Shown: positions 9,791 to 19,135, numbered from the stretch's first letter. The stretch: 64,000 nt of DNA from Paraprevotella xylaniphila YIT 11841 (GCF_000205165.1 NZ_GL883856.1:1-64000), one strand, 5' to 3'. The notes: generated by a model not told the origin, from the letters alone. Translations and numbers: made by a program.

Positions 9791-10935
9791 AAATCGTGTA
9801 TTGTTGTCCCCAATTGTTCCATCCAGGAGGAATGGAACGTATAATATCCATGAAAGCCAATTATTTAGCTGATGTGTATGGGTATGAAGTTTTTATTATT
9901 ACGGAAAAACAATTTGGAAACAAACCTTTCTACGAACTTTCAGATAAAATAAAGCATATAGATTTAGGATTAGATTATGATGGATTGACAGGTTCTTCAT
10001 TATTGAAGTCTGTAATAAATAGAATTGTCCTTAAAAGAAGACAAAAACGTTTCCTGAAAAATATTTTGGAAGATATTAAAGCCGATATAGTGATTTCTAC
10101 TTTTTTTAGTGAAGCATCCATTTTGCCCTCAATACACGATGGTAGTAGAAAAATATTAGAAATACATTTTTGCCGAGGAGTAAAAATGATGTACGCCAAA
10201 GCTTTTCGCTTCTCTTTTGTAAAGAAATGTCTATACTATATCCAACAGTCCATTGACGAACATATTATTGTTCCCAAGTATGATCGCTTCATAACATTAA
10301 CGGAGGAAGATAAACAACGTTGGAGAACTATAATCCCCAATGTTGCAGCTATACCTAATATATTAACATTTAACAATACAGGATTAGTTGGTTTGGAAGC
10401 AAAACAGATTATTGCAGTAGGGAGGTTGGATGCTCAAAAGGGCTTTGACAGGTTAATAAACATATGGGCTAAAGTATGCTGTCATTTTGATTGGAATTTA
10501 AAAATTGTAGGTGCAGGATGCGACCATGATAAATTACAGGATTTGATTAAAGCGAAAAATGTAGAAGCATATACAACATTGATACCTCCTACTCAATTTA
10601 TTTATGAGGAGTTTTGTTCTTCATCTATTTTTGTTATGACCTCCCGTTATGAGGGGTTACCTATGGTAATGTTGGAAGCCATGTCCTGTAGCCTTCCCTG
10701 CATAGCTTATGATTTTAAATGTGGCCCTCGCGACATAATAACAAATGGATATAATGGTTTTATATGTAAAGAAGATGACGAACAAGACTTCGCAAATAAA
10801 TTATCACTATTAATAACAAATCAGGAGTTAAGACTTAAAATGGGACTTAATGCTCGTGCAAGTGTCCAAAAGTATAAAGCAGAAATTATTATGCCTAAAT
10901 GGAAAAAACTATTTGAAGAAATCATAGAAAAATGA
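9787..10935 (+). CDS. Glycosyltransferase family 4
   Basis: The 382-residue protein has the GT-B fold signatures of GT4. These are an N-terminal HPGGMERI glycine loop, IAVGRLDAQKGFDRLI at the start of the C-terminal domain, and SRYEGLPMVMLEAMSC (the EGLPxxxLEA motif that binds the donor nucleotide). It overlaps the genes before and after by 4 bases (ATGA), showing a translationally coupled chain of transferases. Confidence 0.93.
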   Translation: MKIVYCCPQLFHPGGMERIISMKANYLADVYGYEVFIITEKQFGNKPFYELSDKIKHIDLGLDYDGLTGSSLLKSVINRIVLKRRQKRFLKNILEDIKADIVISTFFSEASILPSIHDGSRKILEIHFCRGVKMMYAKAFRFSFVKKCLYYIQQSIDEHIIVPKYDRFITLTEEDKQRWRTIIPNVAAIPNILTFNNTGLVGLEAKQIIAVGRLDAQKGFDRLINIWAKVCCHFDWNLKIVGAGCDHDKLQDLIKAKNVEAYTTLIPPTQFIYEEFCSSSIFVMTSRYEGLPMVMLEAMSCSLPCIAYDFKCGPRDIITNGYNGFICKEDDEQDFANKLSLLITNQELRLKMGLNARASVQKYKAEIIMPKWKKLFEEIIEK

Positions 10936-12044
10936 ATATACTCATACTTAATCCAATTTTATATACGGCAGAACGGAATATCATACCTAATGTTGATTCA
11001 ATAAAAGACACAATGATATATAATATGTGCATTGGTTTTGTTGCTTTAGGGCACAATATCACATTATGCGCAGCGGAAGAGTTCCGTCCTCAAAAAAGAG
11101 AAGACTACGATTTTGATGTGCACTTTTTCCGTTCTGATTGGACACATTTTTTTCCACCATCTTTGCTTCCTTTCTCTAAAGACTTGTTACACTATATTAA
11201 GAAGTTTCATAAGGATTTTGATTGTATCCTCACAAGTGAAGTGTTTGCAATTCATTCTTTGATGGCTTCCATCATTTGCCCTCAAAAAACAATTGTATGG
11301 CAAGAGTTAACTTCACATCAAAAAAAGATGTTTCAAGTTCCATCAAAATTATGGTATAATATCATTGGACGATGGTTTATGAAAAAGATAATAGCTGTCG
11401 TTCCTCGATCTATTTATGCATATAATTTTGTACGAAATTATATTCCACAGACTTCAAAAACTATTGTAGATCATGGAATTAATATAAATAAATTTATCTA
11501 TACAGAAAAGAAAAAAAGGCAGCTTATTAGTTCTTCGCAATTAATTCATCGAAAAAATATAGATGGCATTATCTTAAAATTTGCCAACTTGCACCTTGAG
11601 AAAGGTTATGAAGACATCAAACTATTAATAGCAGGACGTGGTAACGAAGAAACTTATTTAAAACAAATGGTTAAAGATTTAGGATTGACAGATTTTGTGG
11701 ATTTCTTAGGGTTTCTTCCACAAGAGAAACTTTCAGAATATGTACGTACCTCCTTGGCCTTTTTGGTAAATACCCGACAAGACCTAAATATGGTATCCAT
11801 ACCAGAAAGTATATGTTCCGGCACTCCTATATTAACAAATTCCATACCTGCGTCAGCAGAATACATTAAGAGGAAACAATTGGGTATAGTAAAGGATGAT
11901 TGGGGAGTAAATGAATTGAAGAAAATCATAAATGAGAATTTTATTTACGTTAGAAATTGCAAAGCCTATCGGAGTCAACTTACAAATATTGAGTCTGCTA
12001 AACAGTTAATATCAATATTCAATCAGTACAGCAAAAAAGATTGA
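10932..12044 (+). CDS. Glycosyltransferase family 4 (divergent)
   Basis: The 370-residue protein shows a GT-B architecture: an N-terminal Rossmann half and a C-terminal half with KLLIAGRGNEETYL, then FLGFLPQEKLSEYVRTS, and a donor-site region SIPESICSGTPILTN. The usual E-G motif is replaced by NMVSIPESICSGTP, so it is a divergent member. Its first codons overlap the preceding transferase gene by 4 bases. It is the last gene of the strongly AT-rich half of the locus. Confidence 0.85.
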   Translation: MNILILNPILYTAERNIIPNVDSIKDTMIYNMCIGFVALGHNITLCAAEEFRPQKREDYDFDVHFFRSDWTHFFPPSLLPFSKDLLHYIKKFHKDFDCILTSEVFAIHSLMASIICPQKTIVWQELTSHQKKMFQVPSKLWYNIIGRWFMKKIIAVVPRSIYAYNFVRNYIPQTSKTIVDHGININKFIYTEKKKRQLISSSQLIHRKNIDGIILKFANLHLEKGYEDIKLLIAGRGNEETYLKQMVKDLGLTDFVDFLGFLPQEKLSEYVRTSLAFLVNTRQDLNMVSIPESICSGTPILTNSIPASAEYIKRKQLGIVKDDWGVNELKKIINENFIYVRNCKAYRSQLTNIESAKQLISIFNQYSKKD

Positions 12045-12084
12045 TAGATTTGGAATATGTATTTAAAACCTTTCTTTCAATACA

Positions 12085-13230
12085 ATGAAAATCTTATTAG
12101 CCAATAAATTCTATTACCGCCGGGGCGGTGATTGCGTCTACGTGCTTAATCTGGAGCGGTTATTGAGGAAGCACGGACATGAAGTGGGCGTATTTGCCAT
12201 GGACTATCCGGAGAATGTAGACACGGAATGGAAGCGGTATTTTCCTAAGAAGATGAGTAAATTGATGGCTTTCACACGGCCTTTCGGGTCAAGAGAAGTA
12301 AAGGGGAAATTCAATAGGCTGTTGGATGATTTCCGTCCCGATGTGGTACATCTGAACAATATCCATACTCAACTTTCTCCAGTGTTGGCTGAATTGGCAC
12401 ACAGACGTGGCATAAGGGTCGTGTGGACGTTGCATGATTATAAATTGCTGTGTCCGCGATATGATTGCCTACTCAATGGAAATACGGTATGTGAAGCTTG
12501 TTTCAAAGGGGATAAGAAAGCATGTCTGAACCATAAGTGCATGAAAGGTTCCAAACTAGCTTCTTTCGTGGGTTTTCGTGAAGCAAACGTGTGGAACCGG
12601 CAGCGATTGGAAGCTTCAACGGATGTGTTTGTCTGTCCCAGCCGCTTCATGTCTTACAAAATGGCGGAGGGAGGATTTGATGAGAAAAAGATGGTTGTGC
12701 TCTGTAATTTTATTGATTCGGAAAGGTGTCGAAGGGATAATTACGACAAAAGGGATTACTATTGCTATATCGGACGATTAAGCCAAGAGAAAGGGGTGAA
12801 AACGTTAATAGAGGCTGCCAACCGACTTCCGTATAAAATGAAGGTTATCGGTGATGGGCCGCTCTTTGGCGAGTTGAAAGCCATTGCACATAGTCACATT
12901 GAATTCCTAGGACATAAGGATTGGGATGAAATTAAGGTACTTGTGGGACAAGCTCGTTTTTCTGTGGTACCTTCTGAGTGGTATGAAAACAATCCGTTGT
13001 CCGTAATAGAAGCGCAATGTTTGGGTACTCCGGTACTCGGTGCCCGGATCGGTGGCATTCCGGAACTGACCGACAAAACTTTCATTAGCGGAAATGTGAC
13101 TGATTTGAAAGGAAAAATAGAAGAAATGTGGAATACGCCTTTCGATTATCAGCAGTTGGCTGAGGTGTCACAAAGGAAATATGATGCGGAATCCTATTAC
13201 AACCACATGGTTAAAGTGTATTCAAAATAA
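12085..13230 (+). CDS. Glycosyltransferase family 4 with cysteine-rich loop
   Basis: The 381-residue GT-B enzyme has an RRGGDCVYV N-terminal loop, VVWTLHDYKLLCPRYDC, a cysteine-rich insert with several further cysteines (CEACFKGDKKACLNHKC), and a C-terminal IGRLSQEKGVKTLIEAA and NNPLSVIEAQCLGTPVLG donor site. The cysteine loop is common to this GT4 subgroup and may be structural. Base composition changes here: this and the following genes are clearly less AT-rich than the genes before 12.05 kb, and a 40-base gap replaces the overlapping arrangement. Confidence 0.92.
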   Translation: MKILLANKFYYRRGGDCVYVLNLERLLRKHGHEVGVFAMDYPENVDTEWKRYFPKKMSKLMAFTRPFGSREVKGKFNRLLDDFRPDVVHLNNIHTQLSPVLAELAHRRGIRVVWTLHDYKLLCPRYDCLLNGNTVCEACFKGDKKACLNHKCMKGSKLASFVGFREANVWNRQRLEASTDVFVCPSRFMSYKMAEGGFDEKKMVVLCNFIDSERCRRDNYDKRDYYCYIGRLSQEKGVKTLIEAANRLPYKMKVIGDGPLFGELKAIAHSHIEFLGHKDWDEIKVLVGQARFSVVPSEWYENNPLSVIEAQCLGTPVLGARIGGIPELTDKTFISGNVTDLKGKIEEMWNTPFDYQQLAEVSQRKYDAESYYNHMVKVYSK

Positions 13231-13244
13231 ATTCATAAAACATT

Positions 13245-14426
13245 ATGGCAGAAAAGAAACTGAACGGTACGGTCATCGTGACGTACCGATGTAATGCGCG
13301 TTGCTCCATGTGCAACCGCTATAAAGCTCCCTCGAAGGCGGAGGAGGAAATCTCTATCGAGACGATTAAGAAGCTCCCGAAGATGTATTTTACGAATATC
13401 ACCGGAGGGGAGCCGTTTATCCGTACGGACTTGAAGGAGGTGGTACGTGAACTGTATAAGAAGAGTGACCGTATCGTCATCTCTACCAACGGCTTTTTCA
13501 CGGATCGTATCATCGAACTTTGCAAGGAGTTTCCACAGATCGGTATCCGTATTTCCATTGAAGGGTTGGAAAAGACCAACAATGAAATCCGTGGCTTGAA
13601 CGATGGATTTCGCCGTGGATATAATACCTTGAAGAAACTGCGTGAGATGGGGATGAAGGACGTGGGTTTCGGCATGACTGTGCAGGACAAGAACGCGCCG
13701 GACTTGGTGCCGCTGTATGAGCTCTCCAATAAGATGGGGATGGAGTTTGCCACGGCTTCCCTGCATAACTCGTTCTATTTTGTAGAAGCTAAGAACATCA
13801 TCCACGACCGTCCGATGGTGGCGAAGAATTTTGAGAACTTGGTCAATGAACTGTTGAAGTCTAATTCGCCTAAGAAGTGGTTCCGTGCTTATTTCAACCA
13901 TGGGCTTATCAATTATATCTACGGGCAGAAGCGCCTGTTGCCTTGCGACATGAGTTTCGACACGTTCTTCATTGACCCTTACGGGGATGTGATGCCTTGT
14001 AACGGAACAAAAGACAAGGAGGTGATGGGCAACTTGAACCGGCAGGCGTGGGAGGAATTGTGGAACAGTCCTGAAGCTGAGAAGGTACGTCGGAAAGTGC
14101 GTGGTTGTAACCGTAACTGTTGGATGATTGGCTCGGTGTCTCCGGCCATGCACAAGTATATCGCTACACCGGCCTTATGGGTGGCCAAACATAAGCTGAA
14201 GTCGCTTTTAGGCATGAAGTATTCCATGTATGAGAATCCTGTATGCTGTGATTACCGCGACGGGAAAGTGACTAAAGAACAACTTGACCGTTTGTCTACG
14301 TGTGACGTGAATGCGGAAATCAATAACGGTCTTTCCGATGATTCCAAAGCAGCCTTGAAGGGTAAACGAGGTGAGGATATTGTGAATGCCGATGTGGCCA
14401 GGCAAGGGTATGAGATTACCCACTAA
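13245..14426 (+). CDS. Radical SAM/SPASM domain protein in polysaccharide locus
   Basis: The 393-residue protein has the radical SAM cluster motif CxxxCxxC at residues 16, 20 and 23 (YRCNARCSMC), a following TNITGGEPF, and VISTNG further on. A C-terminal SPASM-like region starts at LLPCDMSFDTFFIDPYGDVMPCNG and includes later cysteines (RGCNRNCWM; VCCDYRDG) for an auxiliary iron-sulfur cluster. Such proteins use S-adenosylmethionine to start radical chemistry. The substrate here is unknown: no ribosomal-peptide precursor is visible nearby, and the glycosyltransferase context suggests modification of a sugar or lipid carrier. It starts 14 bases after the previous transferase gene. Confidence 0.9.
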   Translation: MAEKKLNGTVIVTYRCNARCSMCNRYKAPSKAEEEISIETIKKLPKMYFTNITGGEPFIRTDLKEVVRELYKKSDRIVISTNGFFTDRIIELCKEFPQIGIRISIEGLEKTNNEIRGLNDGFRRGYNTLKKLREMGMKDVGFGMTVQDKNAPDLVPLYELSNKMGMEFATASLHNSFYFVEAKNIIHDRPMVAKNFENLVNELLKSNSPKKWFRAYFNHGLINYIYGQKRLLPCDMSFDTFFIDPYGDVMPCNGTKDKEVMGNLNRQAWEELWNSPEAEKVRRKVRGCNRNCWMIGSVSPAMHKYIATPALWVAKHKLKSLLGMKYSMYENPVCCDYRDGKVTKEQLDRLSTCDVNAEINNGLSDDSKAALKGKRGEDIVNADVARQGYEITH

Positions 14427-14560
14427 TGCTTTCCTTTACCCGTCAGCCAAAGCCAAAGGGCAGAAAGGCACGCCAACGATAGGATGCCGACATATTGGAG
14501 TGTTTCTTTGATTCGGGTGGCAAATGCTCTCATGAGTTCTCGAAGTTGTGGTATTTGCAT
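14423..14560 (-). CDS. Possible small antisense-oriented membrane peptide
   Basis: On the minus strand an ATG at 14558-14560 opens a 45-residue frame. It has a basic, amphipathic N-terminus followed by one hydrophobic stretch (about YVGILSLACLSALWLWL) and a short charged tail. The sequence looks like a single-span small protein, and it fills a 171-base space between two genes on the other strand. No clear promoter of its own was found, and I cannot compare it with relatives, so it may be chance. Confidence 0.35.
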   Translation of the reverse strand: MQIPQLRELMRAFATRIKETLQYVGILSLACLSALWLWLTGKGKH

Positions 14561-14638
14561 GTAAAAGTAATGAATTATTTTCAATGCGGATGGTAAAATG
14601 AAGAAAATAGTAGTAGAACTCGTGGCATTCCCGGTGTC

Positions 14639-15709
14639 ATGGGTGGGGTGGAGACGCATTGTGAGGAATTGTTCCCACGTCTGGCTCAACAGGGATGGGA
14701 TGTGACGGTGGTGCGCCGTTCCGATTATGTGAAGGATGGCCTGAAGGAGTGGAAGGGTGTCCGGCTCGTCACGCTTCCTTCCCCCAAGAAAAAATCGTTC
14801 GAGGCCATCATCCATACTTTCCGTGCCATCAACGAAGCCCGGAGGTTGGGGGCTGACATCTTACATGTCCACGCCATCGGTCCCGTCTTGCTCGTACCGT
14901 ATGCCAAGATGTTGGGGATGAAAGTGGTATTTACCCATCATGGGCCGGATTACGACCGGGGCAAGTGGGGGCTTGCGGCCAAAACGATGCTGAAACTCGG
15001 CGAACGCATGGGGTGCATGTTTGCAGACGATGTCATCGTCATATCCGATGTGATTCGTAACCTGGTAAGGCAAAAGTACGGACGGACAAGCCGTGTACAC
15101 CTTATATATAATGGGGTATCCCAACCGGAAATTTGCGATGAGCCTGAATATTTTGAAGAATTGGGAATCGAGAAGGGAAAATATATTTTAGGCATGTGCC
15201 GTTTTGTGCCGGAGAAGAATTTGCACCATCTGGTAGAGGCGTTCATCCAAATGGAAAATAACGAAAGTATCAAGTTGGTTCTTGCCGGTGATACTGATTT
15301 TGAAGACGACTATTCCCGGTCGTTGAAAGAGACGGCCAAAGCAAATGGGGTAGTGTTGACTGGTTTTGTCAAAGGGCGCAAGCTCCATTCCTTGTTGACC
15401 CACTGCCGCTGCTACTGTTTGCCGTCAAGCCACGAGGGGCTTCCGATAGCCTTGCTTGAAGCTATGAGTTATGGCGTGGAAGTCGTAGTCAGCGACATCC
15501 CTGCAAACCTTGAAGTCGGCTTGGCCAAGGATTGCTATTTCCCAGTAGGAGACGTTGGGGCATTGGCACAAAAATTGGACAAGATAGCTGCTTCACCTTT
15601 AAAACATGTTGGCTACGACATGTCGAAATACGATTGGAACCGGATTGCCACGCAAGTAGAGGAAGTCTATCTTACCTTGACAGCAGGAAACTCAGGAACG
15701 CACCCATGA
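14639..15709 (+). CDS. Glycosyltransferase family 4 with frameshifted N-terminus
   Basis: The 356-residue frame has clear GT4 motifs: GGVETHCEEL near the start, ILGMCRFVPEKNLHHLVEAF, and SSHEGLPIALLEAMSYG. The family normally starts about 14 residues earlier (MKKIVV-GTRGIPGV). Those codons are present from ATG 14598: the first six read in one frame, and from 14618 the codons for TRGIPGVM continue in the frame of this gene. A single G missing at 14616-14617 (GA instead of GGA) explains the break. Translation could restart at ATG 14639, but the lost strand forms the first beta-strand and donor loop, so activity is doubtful. It may be a real mutation or a sequencing error. The 3' end overlaps the next, convergent gene by 38 bases. 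Confidence 0.85.
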   Translation: MGGVETHCEELFPRLAQQGWDVTVVRRSDYVKDGLKEWKGVRLVTLPSPKKKSFEAIIHTFRAINEARRLGADILHVHAIGPVLLVPYAKMLGMKVVFTHHGPDYDRGKWGLAAKTMLKLGERMGCMFADDVIVISDVIRNLVRQKYGRTSRVHLIYNGVSQPEICDEPEYFEELGIEKGKYILGMCRFVPEKNLHHLVEAFIQMENNESIKLVLAGDTDFEDDYSRSLKETAKANGVVLTGFVKGRKLHSLLTHCRCYCLPSSHEGLPIALLEAMSYGVEVVVSDIPANLEVGLAKDCYFPVGDVGALAQKLDKIAASPLKHVGYDMSKYDWNRIATQVEEVYLTLTAGNSGTHP

Positions 15710-18581
15710 CCTTGTCCCTGTCGGCGGCATATTTGATGCACTCGAAAGGGAATCCCAAGGTAATCGCATGGTAGTCTTCCCCTTGGTAGGCTACGGCGGC
15801 CGAATAATTGGTAGGCGTATATAATAAGGTGGAAAACGCTTCGGGAAGGGGTATCAGGCAGTCCGCATGTGTGACGGCATAATGTTGGGAATTGAGTTCC
15901 GTGTACAAATGAAGGGTGGTATTCATGCCCGTGGCTTGAGAATAGGCATCCAAGGTGACCGGAGCGTATGCGTCTACTTTCAGCGTATTGCGCAGGAAGT
16001 CTGCATTTTCCTTTTGTTTCTGGTCGCGGGCAATATAGGCACCGCTCACCAACAGGCTGCCGCGCATGCGGGTAAATTCTTGTAACGCACTACATAAAAC
16101 AGGTGTCAATGACGGATACGGTCGGGTACTGTATCCGTCATTTTTTTGCAGGCCCAGTATCAAATCCACTATATTGTATTCATTCAGGTTTACCATTTGT
16201 GCCTCTACTGCCGCACGGGAAGCGGATGCAAACGAGTATTTGCCTGCGGTGGCTATGGCTTCACCGTGTATGCGGCTATGGTCGAATGTGTTTCCCGTTA
16301 TCATCTTGCCTTCAAGTTCATTCCCGCTAAAGCCCCACGCGCTTTTGGGGTTCAGTTCTGTGTTGAATACGATTTGCCGACCGCAGAATCCGGGAGAACG
16401 CATATAAGGAACACCGGGATCCGCTGACAGGTCGAATCCCCGGGTCGAATCCGTCTGGATAACCTGTGGCCCGGCCACCCTCTGGAAGCCGTCGATAATC
16501 AGGACTTTGGCAAAGGCGTTTTTGGCTATCATGGCCGACAGTTCCTCCGAAGGAAAACTCTCTCCACCGTCGTTCACGGCTGTCACTTTGAACGAGTAAA
16601 CCACATTCTCCTCCGCACGGAACGAGAACCGAGGCTCATGTACAAATGTGCCATTGTCATAACCATGTTCTCCTTGCCGGGTATACACAATGTAACCTTT
16701 TGGAGTTCCAGAGGGTTCAAGCTCGTCTTGTTGGGGAAGCCAGGATAGCGTTATTTCCTTTTCATCCGGGTTTAAACGAGTCTGGAAACAAGTAACGGGA
16801 AGGGGCTGTACGGCATAACCTGCCTCATGTTGATAGGATGTATATTTCAGTACTCCTTTATATATGGCCCGTGCCAAATTGAATTTGAATGCAGGGTCGT
16901 GTCCCAAAGCCATATCCCGGAAATTCTGGTGGGATAACATTTCCAATATCATGGCCGGGACTTGGGGTTCGCGCGTTTCACTGTAATTCCGGTCGAACAT
17001 TTGGCGTCTTTTCCATTGTCCGTAAAGTCGGTTCAAATCCTCGTCCACTTGCGTCATGACCACATCGCATAACTCACGTGATGCCAATCGTGACATTCCG
17101 GCCGCAAACTTCCCTTCATTAAAATCCGTGGTATAAATACCTAATGTACCGACAAAAGTGCTGTCGGGGGCTATGCCGGCGTCGCTATGAAGCGCGATGG
17201 CCAGTTCAATCGGTACATGCAATCCGCTGTCGGCCGGAAAATAAGAAGAACCTCCGGCCAGATAGTTCGTCATATATGAACGGACATTGATGTCATCGCT
17301 ATAATCGTTCGTTCCGTTTCTACCGCTATATACGGAATAAGGCATACCGCTCCATTGCGCATTGTAGCGGGCTCCTTCCAAGTACCTCGGGAAACCGCTT
17401 ACCACTTCCTGTAAAGAATCTCCACGGGCAATGTTTCCCATCCCGCCTCCGAATCGTACGGCATCTGCTGTCACCGTTCCGCGATGGTTGCTCAGATTGC
17501 TTAAACTGACATAATTGGAATGGGGTTGGTCTTTGTCGAAATCAAACGTCCCGAGATAAACCCAAGTTCCTCCTCCCATTTGTTGGTTGACTTTGAAGGT
17601 CGTAGACACACCTTGGTGGCGAACCACATAATGGGCGTCGGAAACACTCGTGGGCAAGGTCACGTATGATACATATACGGCGTAGCGTCCGGACACAGGC
17701 ATATTGGGCGTCCAACGTATTTCGGAAGCCTGGCTTTTTCGAGTTACCGTATGGGTACTGCGGACTGTCCCATCCGTAAAGGGGTTCTCGCCGTCGAGAT
17801 AAGTCTGTTTGAGTGGTGCAAATCCCATACCTCCGTTTTCCCATACGTATTTGTTTTCATGTTCTGAATATGTTCCGCCCGAATCCCGGGTGTCATTGTC
17901 CACTATCACTTCGTGGGGCTGCCAATCCCTTTCACGGGGAGTAAAGACGTATGCTCCGGCATTTTCCAACATGGGGATTAAGTAGGGGATGACTATCGTT
18001 TGAGTGAACAAATCTTCTGTCGTGCAGTATAAATACGGCCGCTGCCACATCCACTCTTTTTGGTCGTTCTTGTAATAGCGTCCATGGCTGGCCCAAACAG
18101 ACAAATGGCGTTGTTGCATACCTTTGGTGATAGGATAGGGGCGTTGCATCCGTTCCACCCACGGCGCCCCGTGATACAAAGCCTTCCCCCATTTCTTTTG
18201 CACTTTCGATGAAGCTCCGTTCATGTCCGTAACAAGATGCTCTATGGGGATTCCGTTACCGTATATAATAATAGTATAAGCGTTGTATGGCGCAGGAAGC
18301 AAACGTTTTACGGCACGATAGATTTCATCAACCTTATCCCTGCTAAAAGACTGCCCGGCAAAGAGTTCATTCAGGTAAATCTCTGCCGTCCGTGCAGAAG
18401 CATCTACCTTGACCGTTTCTATCCGACAGCGGTCGGTGGCTGTGGTATAAGATATCTGATAGTCAGAGAAATAATCACCCAATTTGGCTTTTACTATTTT
18501 CTCACCACTCTGTGAATATACGGAAAGTCCCAGCAAGAATGCTCCCGCCAGGACCATAAGCCTTTTTTTCATACTTATCAT
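15672..18581 (-). CDS. Secreted amidase-like protein with golvesin-type and fibronectin-like domains
   Basis: The 969-residue protein begins with a signal peptide (basic start, then a LAGAFLLGLSV-type core). Residues about 150-550 resemble a zinc amidase fold: SHGRYY, a middle region interrupted by a beta-rich insert of golvesin C-terminal type (around GTWVYLGTFDF), then ALHSDAG and ILEMLSHQN. The histidines and glutamate are placed as in N-acetylmuramoyl-L-alanine amidases. A fibronectin type III-like segment follows (ITLSWLPQQ to YSFKVTAVN). It probably acts in the periplasm or at the surface; the substrate is uncertain, and related proteins have also been labelled xanthan-lyase-like. The ATG at 18579-18581 overlaps the stop of the previous gene (TAATG); ATG at 18572 is an equally good start. 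Confidence 0.8.
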   Translation of the reverse strand: MISMKKRLMVLAGAFLLGLSVYSQSGEKIVKAKLGDYFSDYQISYTTATDRCRIETVKVDASARTAEIYLNELFAGQSFSRDKVDEIYRAVKRLLPAPYNAYTIIIYGNGIPIEHLVTDMNGASSKVQKKWGKALYHGAPWVERMQRPYPITKGMQQRHLSVWASHGRYYKNDQKEWMWQRPYLYCTTEDLFTQTIVIPYLIPMLENAGAYVFTPRERDWQPHEVIVDNDTRDSGGTYSEHENKYVWENGGMGFAPLKQTYLDGENPFTDGTVRSTHTVTRKSQASEIRWTPNMPVSGRYAVYVSYVTLPTSVSDAHYVVRHQGVSTTFKVNQQMGGGTWVYLGTFDFDKDQPHSNYVSLSNLSNHRGTVTADAVRFGGGMGNIARGDSLQEVVSGFPRYLEGARYNAQWSGMPYSVYSGRNGTNDYSDDINVRSYMTNYLAGGSSYFPADSGLHVPIELAIALHSDAGIAPDSTFVGTLGIYTTDFNEGKFAAGMSRLASRELCDVVMTQVDEDLNRLYGQWKRRQMFDRNYSETREPQVPAMILEMLSHQNFRDMALGHDPAFKFNLARAIYKGVLKYTSYQHEAGYAVQPLPVTCFQTRLNPDEKEITLSWLPQQDELEPSGTPKGYIVYTRQGEHGYDNGTFVHEPRFSFRAEENVVYSFKVTAVNDGGESFPSEELSAMIAKNAFAKVLIIDGFQRVAGPQVIQTDSTRGFDLSADPGVPYMRSPGFCGRQIVFNTELNPKSAWGFSGNELEGKMITGNTFDHSRIHGEAIATAGKYSFASASRAAVEAQMVNLNEYNIVDLILGLQKNDGYSTRPYPSLTPVLCSALQEFTRMRGSLLVSGAYIARDQKQKENADFLRNTLKVDAYAPVTLDAYSQATGMNTTLHLYTELNSQHYAVTHADCLIPLPEAFSTLLYTPTNYSAAVAYQGEDYHAITLGFPFECIKYAADRDKVMGAFLSFLLSR

Positions 18582-19135
18582 TATTTTAATCCGGTTGCGA
18601 ACTTTTCAGGATGTCGTCCTGTGAAATCTTTGAAGTATGTTTTAATGTCGTTCATCTGTTCATCTATGTTTCCGTTGGGGATGATTACCTGAGTGCAACG
18701 TATAGTTTTGGTTGGATAGTCAACTCCATACAGTAAAATAGGCAGCCCGGCTTTCAAGGCGATATAATAGAATCCTTTTTTCCATTCTTCCGTACGTGAA
18801 CGAGTGCCTTCCGGAGTAATGCAAAGGTGAAAATTATCCCGTTCCCGGGCCACTTGTGCCAACTGATCCGTCATACTCATCTTCTTGTTCCGGTATACTG
18901 GGATTCCTCCCAACCATCGCATTAAGATTCCCAAAGGCCAGAAAAACCATTCCTTTTTCATTAAGAAGTCGCAACGGAAGTCCATTGCACGGCTATAAAG
19001 CACTCCTAGCACGAAATCGAAATTACTTGTATGAGGTGCCAGTGCAATGATATACTTATCTCCCATGGGGACCGTCACGTCTACTTTCCATCCCATCACC
19101 CTGAACAGGAGGAAACTGCAAAAATGCCGGCTCAT
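18581..19135 (-). CDS. PlsC-type 1-acylglycerol-3-phosphate acyltransferase family protein
   Basis: The 184-residue protein has the acyltransferase HX4D motif as HTSNFD (near residue 35), a substrate-binding region GGIPVYRNKK, and the TPEGTRSR motif (about residues 108-115). These define the PlsC/lysophospholipid acyltransferase family. It is shorter than classical PlsC, as is usual for the Bacteroidetes variant. It would acylate a lysophospholipid or related lipid at the inner membrane. It follows a small gene without spacing and overlaps the start of the secreted protein gene by one base, so the three leftward genes form an operon. Confidence 0.87.
   Translation of the reverse strand: MSRHFCSFLLFRVMGWKVDVTVPMGDKYIIALAPHTSNFDFVLGVLYSRAMDFRCDFLMKKEWFFWPLGILMRWLGGIPVYRNKKMSMTDQLAQVARERDNFHLCITPEGTRSRTEEWKKGFYYIALKAGLPILLYGVDYPTKTIRCTQVIIPNGNIDEQMNDIKTYFKDFTGRHPEKFATGLK

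Noticed and set aside
13233-14153. 306-residue minus-strand open frame
   Set aside because: Shadow of the radical SAM gene; histidine/arginine-rich and without motifs.
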